Origin: Parahaliea maris
GTDB taxonomy: Bacteria; Pseudomonadota; Gammaproteobacteria; Pseudomonadales; Halieaceae
Reading direction: 5' to 3'
Length of the DNA: 64,000 nt
NCBI RefSeq assembly: GCF_008064665.1
Contig: NZ_VRZA01000003.1
Location: 372,001-436,000, forward strand
In this document: positions 43,585-51,353 of the stretch, piece after piece
Layout: every line of letters starts with the position of its first letter
Numbering within the stretch: position 1 is the stretch's first letter
The notes under the pieces: generated by a model
What the model was told of the DNA's origin: nothing
The model's input: the letters and a program-made list of their open reading frames with translations, nothing else
Database searches by the model: none
Translations under genes and position numbers: made by a program

Positions 43585-45258
43585 ATGGACATGAAAGAAC
43601 TCGATAGCGGGCTGACCGTATCCGGGCAGCTGTTACCCCTGGACCTGGCGGCGCTGGCCGACCAGGGTGTGCGCGACATCATCTGTAACCGGCCCGATGG
43701 CGAGGGTTCCGACCAGCCCAACTTCGCCGAGATCGAGCGCGAGGCCCAGGCACTCGGTATGGCCGCACATTACCTGCCGGTGACCAGCGGAGCCGTCACC
43801 GATGAACAAGCGACGCAGTTCGGCGCCCTGTTGCGCGAGGCGTCGGGCCCGGTCCACGCCTACTGCCGTACCGGCATGCGCTCAACCACCCTGTGGGCGC
43901 TGTCCCGGGGTGGCAGTGACCTCTCCCTCGAAAGGATCCTGCTGCGGGCCCGGCAGGCGGGCTACGACATGACCGGTGTGGCCGCCCGCGTCGCCCACAG
44001 TGGCGTGAGTCCGGGCGAGATGGTATTGACCCGCTACGACGTGGTGATCGTGGGCGGTGGCGCGGCGGGTATCGCCTGTGCCGCGAGTCTGCGAGAACGG
44101 GACAAGGGGCTGTCGGTCGCCATTATCGACCCCGCCGATGTGCACTACTACCAGCCTGGCTGGACCTTTGTCGGTGCGGGGATTTTCAAGCCCGCGAAAA
44201 CCGCACGCACCATGGGTTCGCTCATTCCTTCCGGTGTCGACTGGATCAAGGCGGCCGTCGCGGCCTTTGATCCAGAGCATAAGTCGGTTGTACTGGAAGG
44301 GTGTCGTCTGGTCCAGTATCGCCAGCTGGTGGTCGCGCCCGGGCTCAAGCTGAACTGGGAGGGTGTGGAAGGTCTCGTCGAGACGCTGGGGCGCAATGGC
44401 GTGACATCCAATTACCGCTATGACCTGGCGCCCTATACCTGGAAGCTGGTACAGGAGCTGAATAGCGGCCGGGCCCTGTTTACCCAGCCTCCGATGCCCA
44501 TCAAGTGTGCGGGGGCTCCGCAGAAAGCGCTTTATCTCTCGGCGGATTACTGGCGGCGGCAGCAGCGCCTGAATCGTATCGATGTGGAGTTTTATAACGC
44601 AGGCGCGGTGCTGTTCGGGGTACCCGAGTATGTGCCGGCCCTCATGCGCTATGTCGAACGTTATGGCGCAGCGCTGAACTTCCAGCACGAGCTGTTTCGC
44701 GTGGACGGCGAAAGGAAAACCGCCTGGTTCCGGAGGACTACCTCGGAAGGCGAGGTAGAAGTGGTAGAGCGTACCTTTGATATGATTCACGTGGTGCCGC
44801 CGCAGATTGCACCGGACTTCGTGCGCGCCAGCCCCCTTGCGGATGACGCAGGCTGGGTGGACGTCGACCAGTTCACGCTGCAGCACAAGCGCTATGAGGA
44901 TATCTGGTCCCTGGGGGATGCGATGAATGCATCAAACGCCAAGACCGCTGCCGCTGCACGTATGCAGGCACCGGTGGTTGCCAACAATGTCCTGCACGCC
45001 CTTGGCGCCGCATCTGGTATCGCCAACTACAACGGCTATGGTTCCTGCCCGCTGACGGTGGAGCGGGGGCGAATCGTACTGGCAGAATTTGGCTATGGCG
45101 GTAAGCTGCTGCCCATTATGCCCCGCTGGCTGATCAACGGTACCGAGCCGAGCCGGATGGCCTGGTATCTCAAGGAGTGGATGCTGCCGCCTATTTACTG
45201 GCGGGCCATGCTGCGCGGCCGTGAATGGCTGGCGAAGCCAGTCATCACCGAGGGCTGA
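43585..45258 (+). CDS. DUF442 rhodanese-like/sulfide:quinone oxidoreductase fusion
   Basis: A 557-residue two-part protein. Residues of about 1-125 are a DUF442/TIGR01244 phosphatase-like sulfurtransferase domain with a CRTGMRS active loop (Cys94). From about 150, YDVVIVGGGAAGIACAASLRE opens an SQR of the eukaryotic-like type II. It has YYQPGWTFVGAGIF, the catalytic KCAGAPQKA (Cys308), and the C-terminal MPRWLINGTEPSRMAWYLKE. It should oxidise sulfide to persulfide, pass electrons to quinone, and hand sulfur to an acceptor. It is placed after the dioxygenase with a strong GGAGGAG RBS. Confidence 0.9.
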   Translation: MDMKELDSGLTVSGQLLPLDLAALADQGVRDIICNRPDGEGSDQPNFAEIEREAQALGMAAHYLPVTSGAVTDEQATQFGALLREASGPVHAYCRTGMRSTTLWALSRGGSDLSLERILLRARQAGYDMTGVAARVAHSGVSPGEMVLTRYDVVIVGGGAAGIACAASLRERDKGLSVAIIDPADVHYYQPGWTFVGAGIFKPAKTARTMGSLIPSGVDWIKAAVAAFDPEHKSVVLEGCRLVQYRQLVVAPGLKLNWEGVEGLVETLGRNGVTSNYRYDLAPYTWKLVQELNSGRALFTQPPMPIKCAGAPQKALYLSADYWRRQQRLNRIDVEFYNAGAVLFGVPEYVPALMRYVERYGAALNFQHELFRVDGERKTAWFRRTTSEGEVEVVERTFDMIHVVPPQIAPDFVRASPLADDAGWVDVDQFTLQHKRYEDIWSLGDAMNASNAKTAAAARMQAPVVANNVLHALGAASGIANYNGYGSCPLTVERGRIVLAEFGYGGKLLPIMPRWLINGTEPSRMAWYLKEWMLPPIYWRAMLRGREWLAKPVITEG

Positions 45259-45262
45259 TTGC

Positions 45263-47029
45263 TTGGAGGTGTCGAACATTCGCCTGGCAAAATTCCTGCC
45301 GCCCCTGGTTTGGGCACGTCACTACAGCCGGGAAACACTGCTGAACGACTCCGTGGCGGCGGTTATCGTTACCATCATGCTGATCCCCCAGTCGCTGGCC
45401 TACGCCCTGCTGGCCGGGTTGCCGCCGCAGGTGGGCTTGTACGCCAGTATGCTGCCGCTGGCGGCCTATGCCCTGCTGGGTACCAGCCGTACCCTCTCGG
45501 TTGGGCCGGTCGCCGTTGTCTCGCTGATGACGGCCTCGGCGATTGGAGAACTGGCGGCACCGGGTAGCGAGGCCTACCTGGCCATTGCGGTACTGCTGGC
45601 CCTGATGTCCGGCCTGATGCTGTTGCTGATGGGCGTGTTGCGGCTGGGCTTCTTTGCCAATTTTCTCTCTCACCCGGTCATTTCTGGCTTTATCACGGCT
45701 TCGGGCCTGGTCATTGCGCTGAGCCAGCTGAAACACATCTTCGGTATACAGGCCCATGGCGACACCGTGTTGTCGCTGGTACCGGACCTGCTGCGCGGCC
45801 TGGGGCAGCTCAACATGCCGACCTTCCTCGTCGGGGGTGGCGTGCTGGCTTTCCTGTTCTGGACCCGGCTCGGCCTGCCGGGGCTGCTGGAGCGGATGAA
45901 GATGCCGGCTCTGCCTGCCAAGGTACTGTGCCGTGCGGGGCCGGTGTTCGGGGTGATCGCGACCAGCCTGCTGGCTTACTGGCTGAAACTCGATGAACAG
46001 GGCGTAGCCCTGGTGGGTGACGTCCCCGCGGGGCTGCCGGCACTTTCACTGCCCGCCGTGGCAGGCCTGCCCTGGCGCGAGCTGTGGGTGTCGGCCCTGT
46101 TGATCTCCCTGATCGGCTTTGTTGAATCGGTGTCGGTGGGGCATACCCTCGCGGCAAAACGGCGGCAGAAGATCGACCCCGATCAGGAGCTTATCGGCCT
46201 GGGTGCTGCCAACCTGGCCGCCTCCGTTTCTGGCGGTTACCCGGTCACGGGCGGTTTTGCCCGCTCGGTGGTGAACTTTGATGCCGGTGCGGAAACGCCG
46301 GCGGCGGGACTGCTGACGGCAGTCGGTATAGGCCTGGCTGCCCTGTTTTTTACACCGTACCTGGCGTGGCTGCCTACAGCTACCCTGGCGGCTACCATTA
46401 TCGTTGCGGTGCTGTCACTGGTGGACTTTTCCATTATTCGGCGTGCGTGGAACTACAACACAGCCGATTTTGCGGCGGTCAGTATGACCCTGCTGGTGAC
46501 ACTGCTGCTGGGCGTCGAGGCCGGTGTGGCCTGCGGAGTGCTGGTGTCACTGGGTATGCACCTGTACCGCAGCTCCCGGCCGCATATGGCGGTCATCGGT
46601 GAGGTGCCGGGTACGGGCCATTACCGCAATGTCGATCGTCACGAGGTACTCAAGCGGTCGGACCTGCTGCAGGTACGAATCGACGAGAGTCTGTATTTTG
46701 CCAATGCCAGCTACGTGGAAGACAGGCTCATGGCCCGGGTGGATAGCCTGCCGGAGTTGCGCCACGTGGTGCTGCTGTGTGCAGCCATCAACGAGATCGA
46801 CCTGAGCGCGCTGGAAGTGCTGGAGTCCATCAATGAACAGCTGGCCGATCGCGGCGTCTCCCTTCACCTCTCAGAGGTCAAGGGGCCGGTCATGGACCTG
46901 CTGCGCAGCACGCATTTTCTGCAGGCGTTGAGTGGCCGCGTATTTCTTTCACATCACGATGCCGTGAGTCGTCTGACGCGAGAGCTGGAAGACGAGCGGG
47001 ATCAATCGGTACTTAACTGGGAGATTTGA
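45263..47029 (+). CDS. SulP family anion permease with STAS domain
   Basis: About 588 residues: a SulP/SLC26 transporter with 10-14 hydrophobic segments and a C-terminal STAS domain (about 430-570). MLIPQSLAYALLAGLPPQVGLYASM is the family N-terminal signature; VNFDAGAETPAAGLL and the SVSGGYPVTGGFARS block follow. Start is uncertain: TTG 45263 and GTG 45269 both lie five or more bases after the SQR stop; longer starts overlap SQR. In this operon it could move sulfate or sulfite made by sulfide oxidation, an inference from family and place. Confidence 0.85.
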   Translation: MEVSNIRLAKFLPPLVWARHYSRETLLNDSVAAVIVTIMLIPQSLAYALLAGLPPQVGLYASMLPLAAYALLGTSRTLSVGPVAVVSLMTASAIGELAAPGSEAYLAIAVLLALMSGLMLLLMGVLRLGFFANFLSHPVISGFITASGLVIALSQLKHIFGIQAHGDTVLSLVPDLLRGLGQLNMPTFLVGGGVLAFLFWTRLGLPGLLERMKMPALPAKVLCRAGPVFGVIATSLLAYWLKLDEQGVALVGDVPAGLPALSLPAVAGLPWRELWVSALLISLIGFVESVSVGHTLAAKRRQKIDPDQELIGLGAANLAASVSGGYPVTGGFARSVVNFDAGAETPAAGLLTAVGIGLAALFFTPYLAWLPTATLAATIIVAVLSLVDFSIIRRAWNYNTADFAAVSMTLLVTLLLGVEAGVACGVLVSLGMHLYRSSRPHMAVIGEVPGTGHYRNVDRHEVLKRSDLLQVRIDESLYFANASYVEDRLMARVDSLPELRHVVLLCAAINEIDLSALEVLESINEQLADRGVSLHLSEVKGPVMDLLRSTHFLQALSGRVFLSHHDAVSRLTRELEDERDQSVLNWEI

Positions 47030-47032
47030 ACC

Positions 47033-47470
47033 ATGCAGGAATTGCCACACCACTACCGGGTTACCGCCAGAGCCGGTGATTCAGGCAATGTTGTACTTTG
47101 CAGTGAGGGGCTCGATGACATGGCCACCGCACCGCCGGCGGAATTCGGCGGCCCGGGTGACCTGTGGTCGCCGGAGTCGCTGCTGGTGGGCGCAGTGGCG
47201 GACTGTTTCGTGCTGACCTTCCGCGCGGTGGCGCGTGCATCGCGGCTGGACTGGGTTTCCCTGGACTGTGCGGCCGAGGGCGTGCTGGAGAGGGTCGATC
47301 GGGTCACGCGCTTCACCCGCGTGGAGTTGGTGGTCAGCCTGCGAATACCTCAGGGTGGTCCGGTGGAGCAGGCGGAGCGTCTCCTGCACAAGGCGGAGGC
47401 GGGCTGCCTGATTACCAATTCAATGACCTGTGAGGTCGCGCTGGCGTGCACCGTGGAGGAGAGTGACTGA
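47033..47470 (+). CDS. OsmC family peroxiredoxin-like protein
   Basis: A 145-residue OsmC/Ohr-fold protein with the two catalytic cysteines Cys58 (VADCFVLTF) and Cys125 (AGCLITNSM). Such proteins reduce organic hydroperoxides with thiol or, in some groups, handle persulfides. It starts three bases after the SulP stop and is inside the sulfide operon, so a role in thiol or persulfide balance is likely. The residues spacing fits OsmC better than Ohr, but subfamily is not certain. Confidence 0.85.
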   Translation: MQELPHHYRVTARAGDSGNVVLCSEGLDDMATAPPAEFGGPGDLWSPESLLVGAVADCFVLTFRAVARASRLDWVSLDCAAEGVLERVDRVTRFTRVELVVSLRIPQGGPVEQAERLLHKAEAGCLITNSMTCEVALACTVEESD

Positions 47471-47510
47471 CACACGTTGTCAGCAGGTCGCCAGCACGTA
47501 AACTAGGCGG

Positions 47511-48851
47511 ATGCTCATTGCCACCGATTCATTGAACGCCACCGCCCTCGGCCACATGCTGGAGGGTTTTGACTGCCCGGCAATTCTGGTGGCGTCCGAT
47601 TACCGGATTCTCGCGACCAATACCGCCTATCGCGAGGCCTTTGGCGAGCTGGAACTGGAGCCGGAACAGGCACACCACTGCTTTCGCGTATCTCACGGCT
47701 ACGATGTACCCTGTGACCAGGCGGGAGAGGCCTGCCCGCTGGCCGCCGCTACGTCTTCCGGGCACAAGGAGCGTGTGCTGCACGTACACGAGACGCCCCG
47801 CGGCCGCGAGCACGTCGATGTGGAAATGCTCCCCATCTACGATGCCCGGCAACAGCTCCAGTTTTTTGTAGAGCTGCTGAAACCGGTACCGCTGGCCAGT
47901 GGTTCCCTGGGCGACGTGGAAATGGTGGGTAGCTCTGCCGCTTACCACCGGATGCTTGCACGGATTACCCGGGTGGGCCCCACGGATGCCTCGGTACTGC
48001 TGCTGGGGGAGTCGGGAACGGGCAAAGAGCTGGCGGCGCGAGCGATTCACATGGCCAGCGCCCGTAAGCATCACGCGCTGGTCACCCTGGAGTGTTCCGG
48101 CCTCACCGACACCCTGTTTGAGAGTGAGCTGTTCGGCCATGTCAAAGGGGCCTTTACGGGGGCCCACTCATCGCGAAAGGGGCTGGTGGAGCTGGCCGAT
48201 GGCGGCACCCTGTTCCTCGATGAAATCGGCGATGTGCCCCTTCATCTGCAGGTCAAATTGTTGCGTCTACTGGAGACAGGCACGTTTCGGCGTGTCGGCA
48301 GCACGGACTTGCAGGCGTCGGACTTTCGCCTGGTCTGTGCCACCCATCGCGATCTGCCGGCAATGGTGGAGGAGGGCTCATTTCGCAGCGACCTTTACTA
48401 CCGGATCAACGTATTCCCCATCCACATGGCGTCGTTGGAAGAACGCCGACAGGATATCCCGCAGCTGGCCCAGTTGTTACTGAAGCGCCTGGGCAAGGGC
48501 AAGAAATACCGCTTGACCGAGTCCGCTGTCCAGCTGCTCTGCCAGCAGCGCTATCGGGGTAACATCCGTGAGTTGCGCAACTTGCTGCAGCGCGCCCTGG
48601 TGATGTCCGATACCAACCTGCTGGACCGCAAAGTTATCGCCGAGGCGCTGCTGGATAGCGATACCGCGCAGGCCCGGGTGTCCGCATCACCGGCTGCAGC
48701 GGACTGGGTTGATCTCAAAACTGCGGAAGCACGCTATCTCCAGACCCTGATGGCCGCGCACGGCAACGATAAAAGCCGTGTGGCAGAAATTGCCGGCATC
48801 AGCCTGCGCTCCCTGTACCGCAAGCTGGATGCACTCCCGGAACAGGACTGA
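47511..48851 (+). CDS. fisR: sigma-54 activator, FisR-like reactive sulfur sensor
   Basis: A 446-residue sigma-54 dependent activator. The N-terminal PAS-like sensor holds Cys57, Cys68 and Cys75 in [21 protein letters not shown] order; the 11- and 7-residue spacing matches the sensing cysteines (53, 64, 71) known in FisR. The AAA+ domain has Walker A GESGTGKE (166-173), GAFTGA (213-218) and Walker [10 protein letters not shown] Fis-type HTH ends the protein ([21 protein letters not shown]). It is the last gene of the operon it presumably controls from the -24/-12 promoter. Confidence 0.88.
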   Translation: MLIATDSLNATALGHMLEGFDCPAILVASDYRILATNTAYREAFGELELEPEQAHHCFRVSHGYDVPCDQAGEACPLAAATSSGHKERVLHVHETPRGREHVDVEMLPIYDARQQLQFFVELLKPVPLASGSLGDVEMVGSSAAYHRMLARITRVGPTDASVLLLGESGTGKELAARAIHMASARKHHALVTLECSGLTDTLFESELFGHVKGAFTGAHSSRKGLVELADGGTLFLDEIGDVPLHLQVKLLRLLETGTFRRVGSTDLQASDFRLVCATHRDLPAMVEEGSFRSDLYYRINVFPIHMASLEERRQDIPQLAQLLLKRLGKGKKYRLTESAVQLLCQQRYRGNIRELRNLLQRALVMSDTNLLDRKVIAEALLDSDTAQARVSASPAAADWVDLKTAEARYLQTLMAAHGNDKSRVAEIAGISLRSLYRKLDALPEQD

Positions 48852-48948
48852 GCGAGCACTCACCTGCAGCGGAAGAATTGCATTACACCTTTCGAGATTG
48901 GCGCTAAACTGCAATAGCGGTACCCGTCCATTTACGGAGTGCGATCTC

Positions 48949-49650
48949 ATGCTGGAAAAGGAACTGGCTCAGGCCACCAAAATGGCCGAAGAGGCCAATA
49001 AGAAAGTAGAGCAGTTGCGCAGGAAGTTGCTGGCGGAAACCGAGAAGGTTCACGCCAGGGCGAAAAAAGATCTGGCCGCCGCGCGCAAAAAGCAGACCAC
49101 CGCCAACGAACGTCTCAAGAAAGCCCGGACTGCGCTGCGCAGCAAGATGACCCTGGCCAACCAGAAGAGGGTCGACGAGCTGGTGAAGCAGGTGCAGGAA
49201 CTGGCGGAGGCGGTCGCGAGTATTGCCAAGTCCGCATTTGAGGCCGCGGAGAAGCTGATGCCCATGCAGGCAGATGCTGCACTGGAGGCGCGCAAGGCCC
49301 AGGCGGCAGAACGCGCTGCCGCGATGGTGGAAAAGGCCGCAGCAAAAGCCAAAACCAAACGCACCGCGACCAAAAAGACTCCCGCAAGGAAGAAGGCCGC
49401 CAGCAAAAAAGCGCCGGTGAAGAAGGCTGCCGCGAAGAAAAAGGCGGCAACCAGAAAGAAAGCCGCACCGAAGAAAAAGGCCGCAGCGAAGAAAAAGGCC
49501 GCACCGAAGAAAAAAGCTGCAGTGAAGAAAAAGGCGGCAGCTAAAAAAGCACCTGCCAGGAAAAAGGCCGGGAAAAAGAAAGCCGCCCCGCGGAAGGCCG
49601 CCCCACGGAAGGCCGCCCCACGGAAGGCCGCCCCCGAAAAACAGGGCTAA
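48949..49650 (+). CDS. AlgP/histone H1-like lysine-alanine-rich protein
   Basis: A 233-residue basic protein. Residues of about 1-110 form a coiled coil (LAQATKMAEEANKKVEQLRRKL). From about 125 to the end it is a low-complexity tail of KKAAAKKKAAPKKKAA repeats ending in three or four PRKAA units. The DNA of the last part repeats in 15-bp units (49591-49635). AlgP and eukaryotic histone H1 tails have the same look, and such proteins bind DNA non-specifically. ATG 48949 follows a possible promoter. The exact function is unknown. Confidence 0.75.
   Translation: MLEKELAQATKMAEEANKKVEQLRRKLLAETEKVHARAKKDLAAARKKQTTANERLKKARTALRSKMTLANQKRVDELVKQVQELAEAVASIAKSAFEAAEKLMPMQADAALEARKAQAAERAAAMVEKAAAKAKTKRTATKKTPARKKAASKKAPVKKAAAKKKAATRKKAAPKKKAAAKKKAAPKKKAAVKKKAAAKKAPARKKAGKKKAAPRKAAPRKAAPRKAAPEKQG
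49591..49635. repeat. 15-bp tandem repeat inside the AlgP-like gene
   Basis: The unit CGGAAGGCCGCCCCA occurs three times in tandem (the last copy ends in C) and encodes Arg-Lys-Ala-Ala-Pro each time. Copy-number change would keep the reading frame and vary the length of the basic tail. Confidence 0.85.
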
Positions 49651-49674
49651 GTTGAGTGCGGGGAGCGAGTCGCG

Positions 49675-50784
49675 TTAGCGCGGCTCGTTCACGGGCACCA
49701 CTCGAATCAGCTTTCCTGCTTCGCTATCGGTTAACAGGTAGAGATAGCCGTCCGGGGCGCTGTACACGTCCCGGATCCGCTCCCCCAGTTCCGAGAACAG
49801 GGGGCGTTCCGATACCACCTTGCCATCGCTGAGTTGCAGGTGGCGGACCTCCCGGTCGACCAGGGCACCGATGAACAGGTCGCCGTGCCACTCGGGGAAT
49901 TTGTCGCCGCCGTACCACGCCATGCCGGAAGGGGCGATACTCGGTACCCAGTAATACAGCGGCTGGACCATTCCCTGCAGCTCCGTATAGGGGCTGACGT
50001 AAGCGCCGCTGTAGTCGATGCCGTAGGTAATGACTGGCCAGCCGTAGTTGTTGCCTGGCTCCAACTCGTTGAGTTCATCGCCGCCCCGGGGGCCGTGTTC
50101 GTGCAGGTAAACGCGACCTGTGTCGGCATCCAGTGCCAGCCCCTGTGCGTTGCGGTGTCCCATGGTCCAGACTTTTGGTCGGCTGGAAGACACGCCGGGA
50201 TTGTCCTGCGGTGTGCCGCCATCATCCAGTATGCGCAGTACCTTGCCCAGTTCGCTGTCCCTGTCCTGGGCTGCCTCGCGATAATCGAAGCCGTCGCCGG
50301 TCACCACCAGCAGGCTGCCATCGGGGAGAAACAGCATACGCCCGGCGTAATGCTGTGGGGTGTCCTTGCGATCTGCCACCCGGAGTACCTGCTCGACCTG
50401 TTCCAGGCCCGCAGAGCCGAGTACGCCGCGAATGACGGCGGTGCCGTTGTCGCCCGGGTCTCCCTCGGCAAAGGACAGGTAAACCAGGTGATTGTCCGGG
50501 TAGTCCGGGTGCAGTCGGACGTCGAAATAACCGCCCTGTCCGGCGACGTAGGTTGGCGGTGTTCCCGCCAGCGCCCTGCCTTCGCCGCCGGAGGACGGTA
50601 CGCGCAGCAGGCGGCCGCCACGTTCGCTGACCAGAAAGTCGCCGTCCGGCAGCTGTACCACTGACCAGGGGAAGGTCAGCCCCTCACTGACCGTTTCCAG
50701 GCGATAATCCGCGGCGCTCGCCACGGTACTGATACAGGCCAGGAGCAGGCTGCCTGCCAGACGTCGGAAGGGTTGCAATGCCAT
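49675..50784 (-). CDS. PQQ-dependent sugar dehydrogenase (YliI/Asd-like)
   Basis: A 369-residue secreted beta-propeller of the soluble glucose/sorbosone dehydrogenase (GSDH) type. The signal peptide ends TVASAADY at about 23. The family blocks are LTFPWSVVQLPDGDFLVSERGGRL, LPDGSLLVVTGDG, GHRNAQGLALD, HGPRGGDELN and NYGWPVITYG. It would oxidise aldose sugars in the periplasm with PQQ, passing electrons to quinone or a cytochrome. ATG 50784 precedes the signal peptide. No pqq biosynthesis genes are in this window. Confidence 0.88.
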   Translation of the reverse strand: MALQPFRRLAGSLLLACISTVASAADYRLETVSEGLTFPWSVVQLPDGDFLVSERGGRLLRVPSSGGEGRALAGTPPTYVAGQGGYFDVRLHPDYPDNHLVYLSFAEGDPGDNGTAVIRGVLGSAGLEQVEQVLRVADRKDTPQHYAGRMLFLPDGSLLVVTGDGFDYREAAQDRDSELGKVLRILDDGGTPQDNPGVSSSRPKVWTMGHRNAQGLALDADTGRVYLHEHGPRGGDELNELEPGNNYGWPVITYGIDYSGAYVSPYTELQGMVQPLYYWVPSIAPSGMAWYGGDKFPEWHGDLFIGALVDREVRHLQLSDGKVVSERPLFSELGERIRDVYSAPDGYLYLLTDSEAGKLIRVVPVNEPR

Positions 50785-50844
50785 GGGCTTTCCCCGCAAT
50801 GAACTTCGCGCCATTATAGGCTCGAACCCCGGTGGAGATTCCAC

Positions 50845-51288
50845 ATGCTCCGTGCATTGAAGGCCTACTTCCCGGCCCTGATCCTGACCTACATACTGGC
50901 GGTGGTGCTGGCAACCGCGTCGGTGATGGATAGTTTGCGGGACATGGGCGTTGCCGTAAGTGCGACGGTACAGGTACAGGCCACCTGGCACGACTTGCTG
51001 GGGATGACCAGCACATACCTTGTCCTGCTCGCGGTAGCGCTACTTGTCGCGTTTGTTGTCGCGGCGGGGGTCATCCGCCTGGTGGGCGGAGGCCGTCTGC
51101 TCTGGTATAGCCTGGCTGGTGCAGTGGCGGTGCTGGTGTTGCACATAACGCTGCAGCTGGTCCTGCATATCAGCCCGGTTGCCGCAGCGCGTAGCGCGAT
51201 GGGACTGGCGGGACAGTGTCTGGCGGGCGCGGTAGGAGGCTGGTTTTTTGCACTGCTCACCGCGCCCCCTGCTGACAGGCCCGGTTAG
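50845..51288 (+). CDS. small four-helix membrane protein
   Basis: A 147-residue integral membrane protein with four hydrophobic segments (about 7-27, 56-76, 82-106 and 125-143). The loop between the first two has conserved-looking DSLRDMGVAVSATVQVQATWHD. It is read divergently from the sugar dehydrogenase, 60 bases apart. No named family was recognised. A short possible stem (CCGCT/AGCGG) lies about 10 bases after the stop codon. Confidence 0.65.
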   Translation: MLRALKAYFPALILTYILAVVLATASVMDSLRDMGVAVSATVQVQATWHDLLGMTSTYLVLLAVALLVAFVVAAGVIRLVGGGRLLWYSLAGAVAVLVLHITLQLVLHISPVAAARSAMGLAGQCLAGAVGGWFFALLTAPPADRPG

Positions 51289-51353
51289 ACCGCTCCAATT
51301 CAAGCGGCCTTTGACTGCCGGACAGCGCGCTCAGCGCAGTAACCGGACTCCGC

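Noticed and set aside
45221-45268. A start inside the SQR gene for the SulP transporter
   Set aside because: The extra N-terminal residues (WRSQSSPRADC) come from SQR codons in another frame and do not fit SulP proteins; starts after 45258 are preferred.
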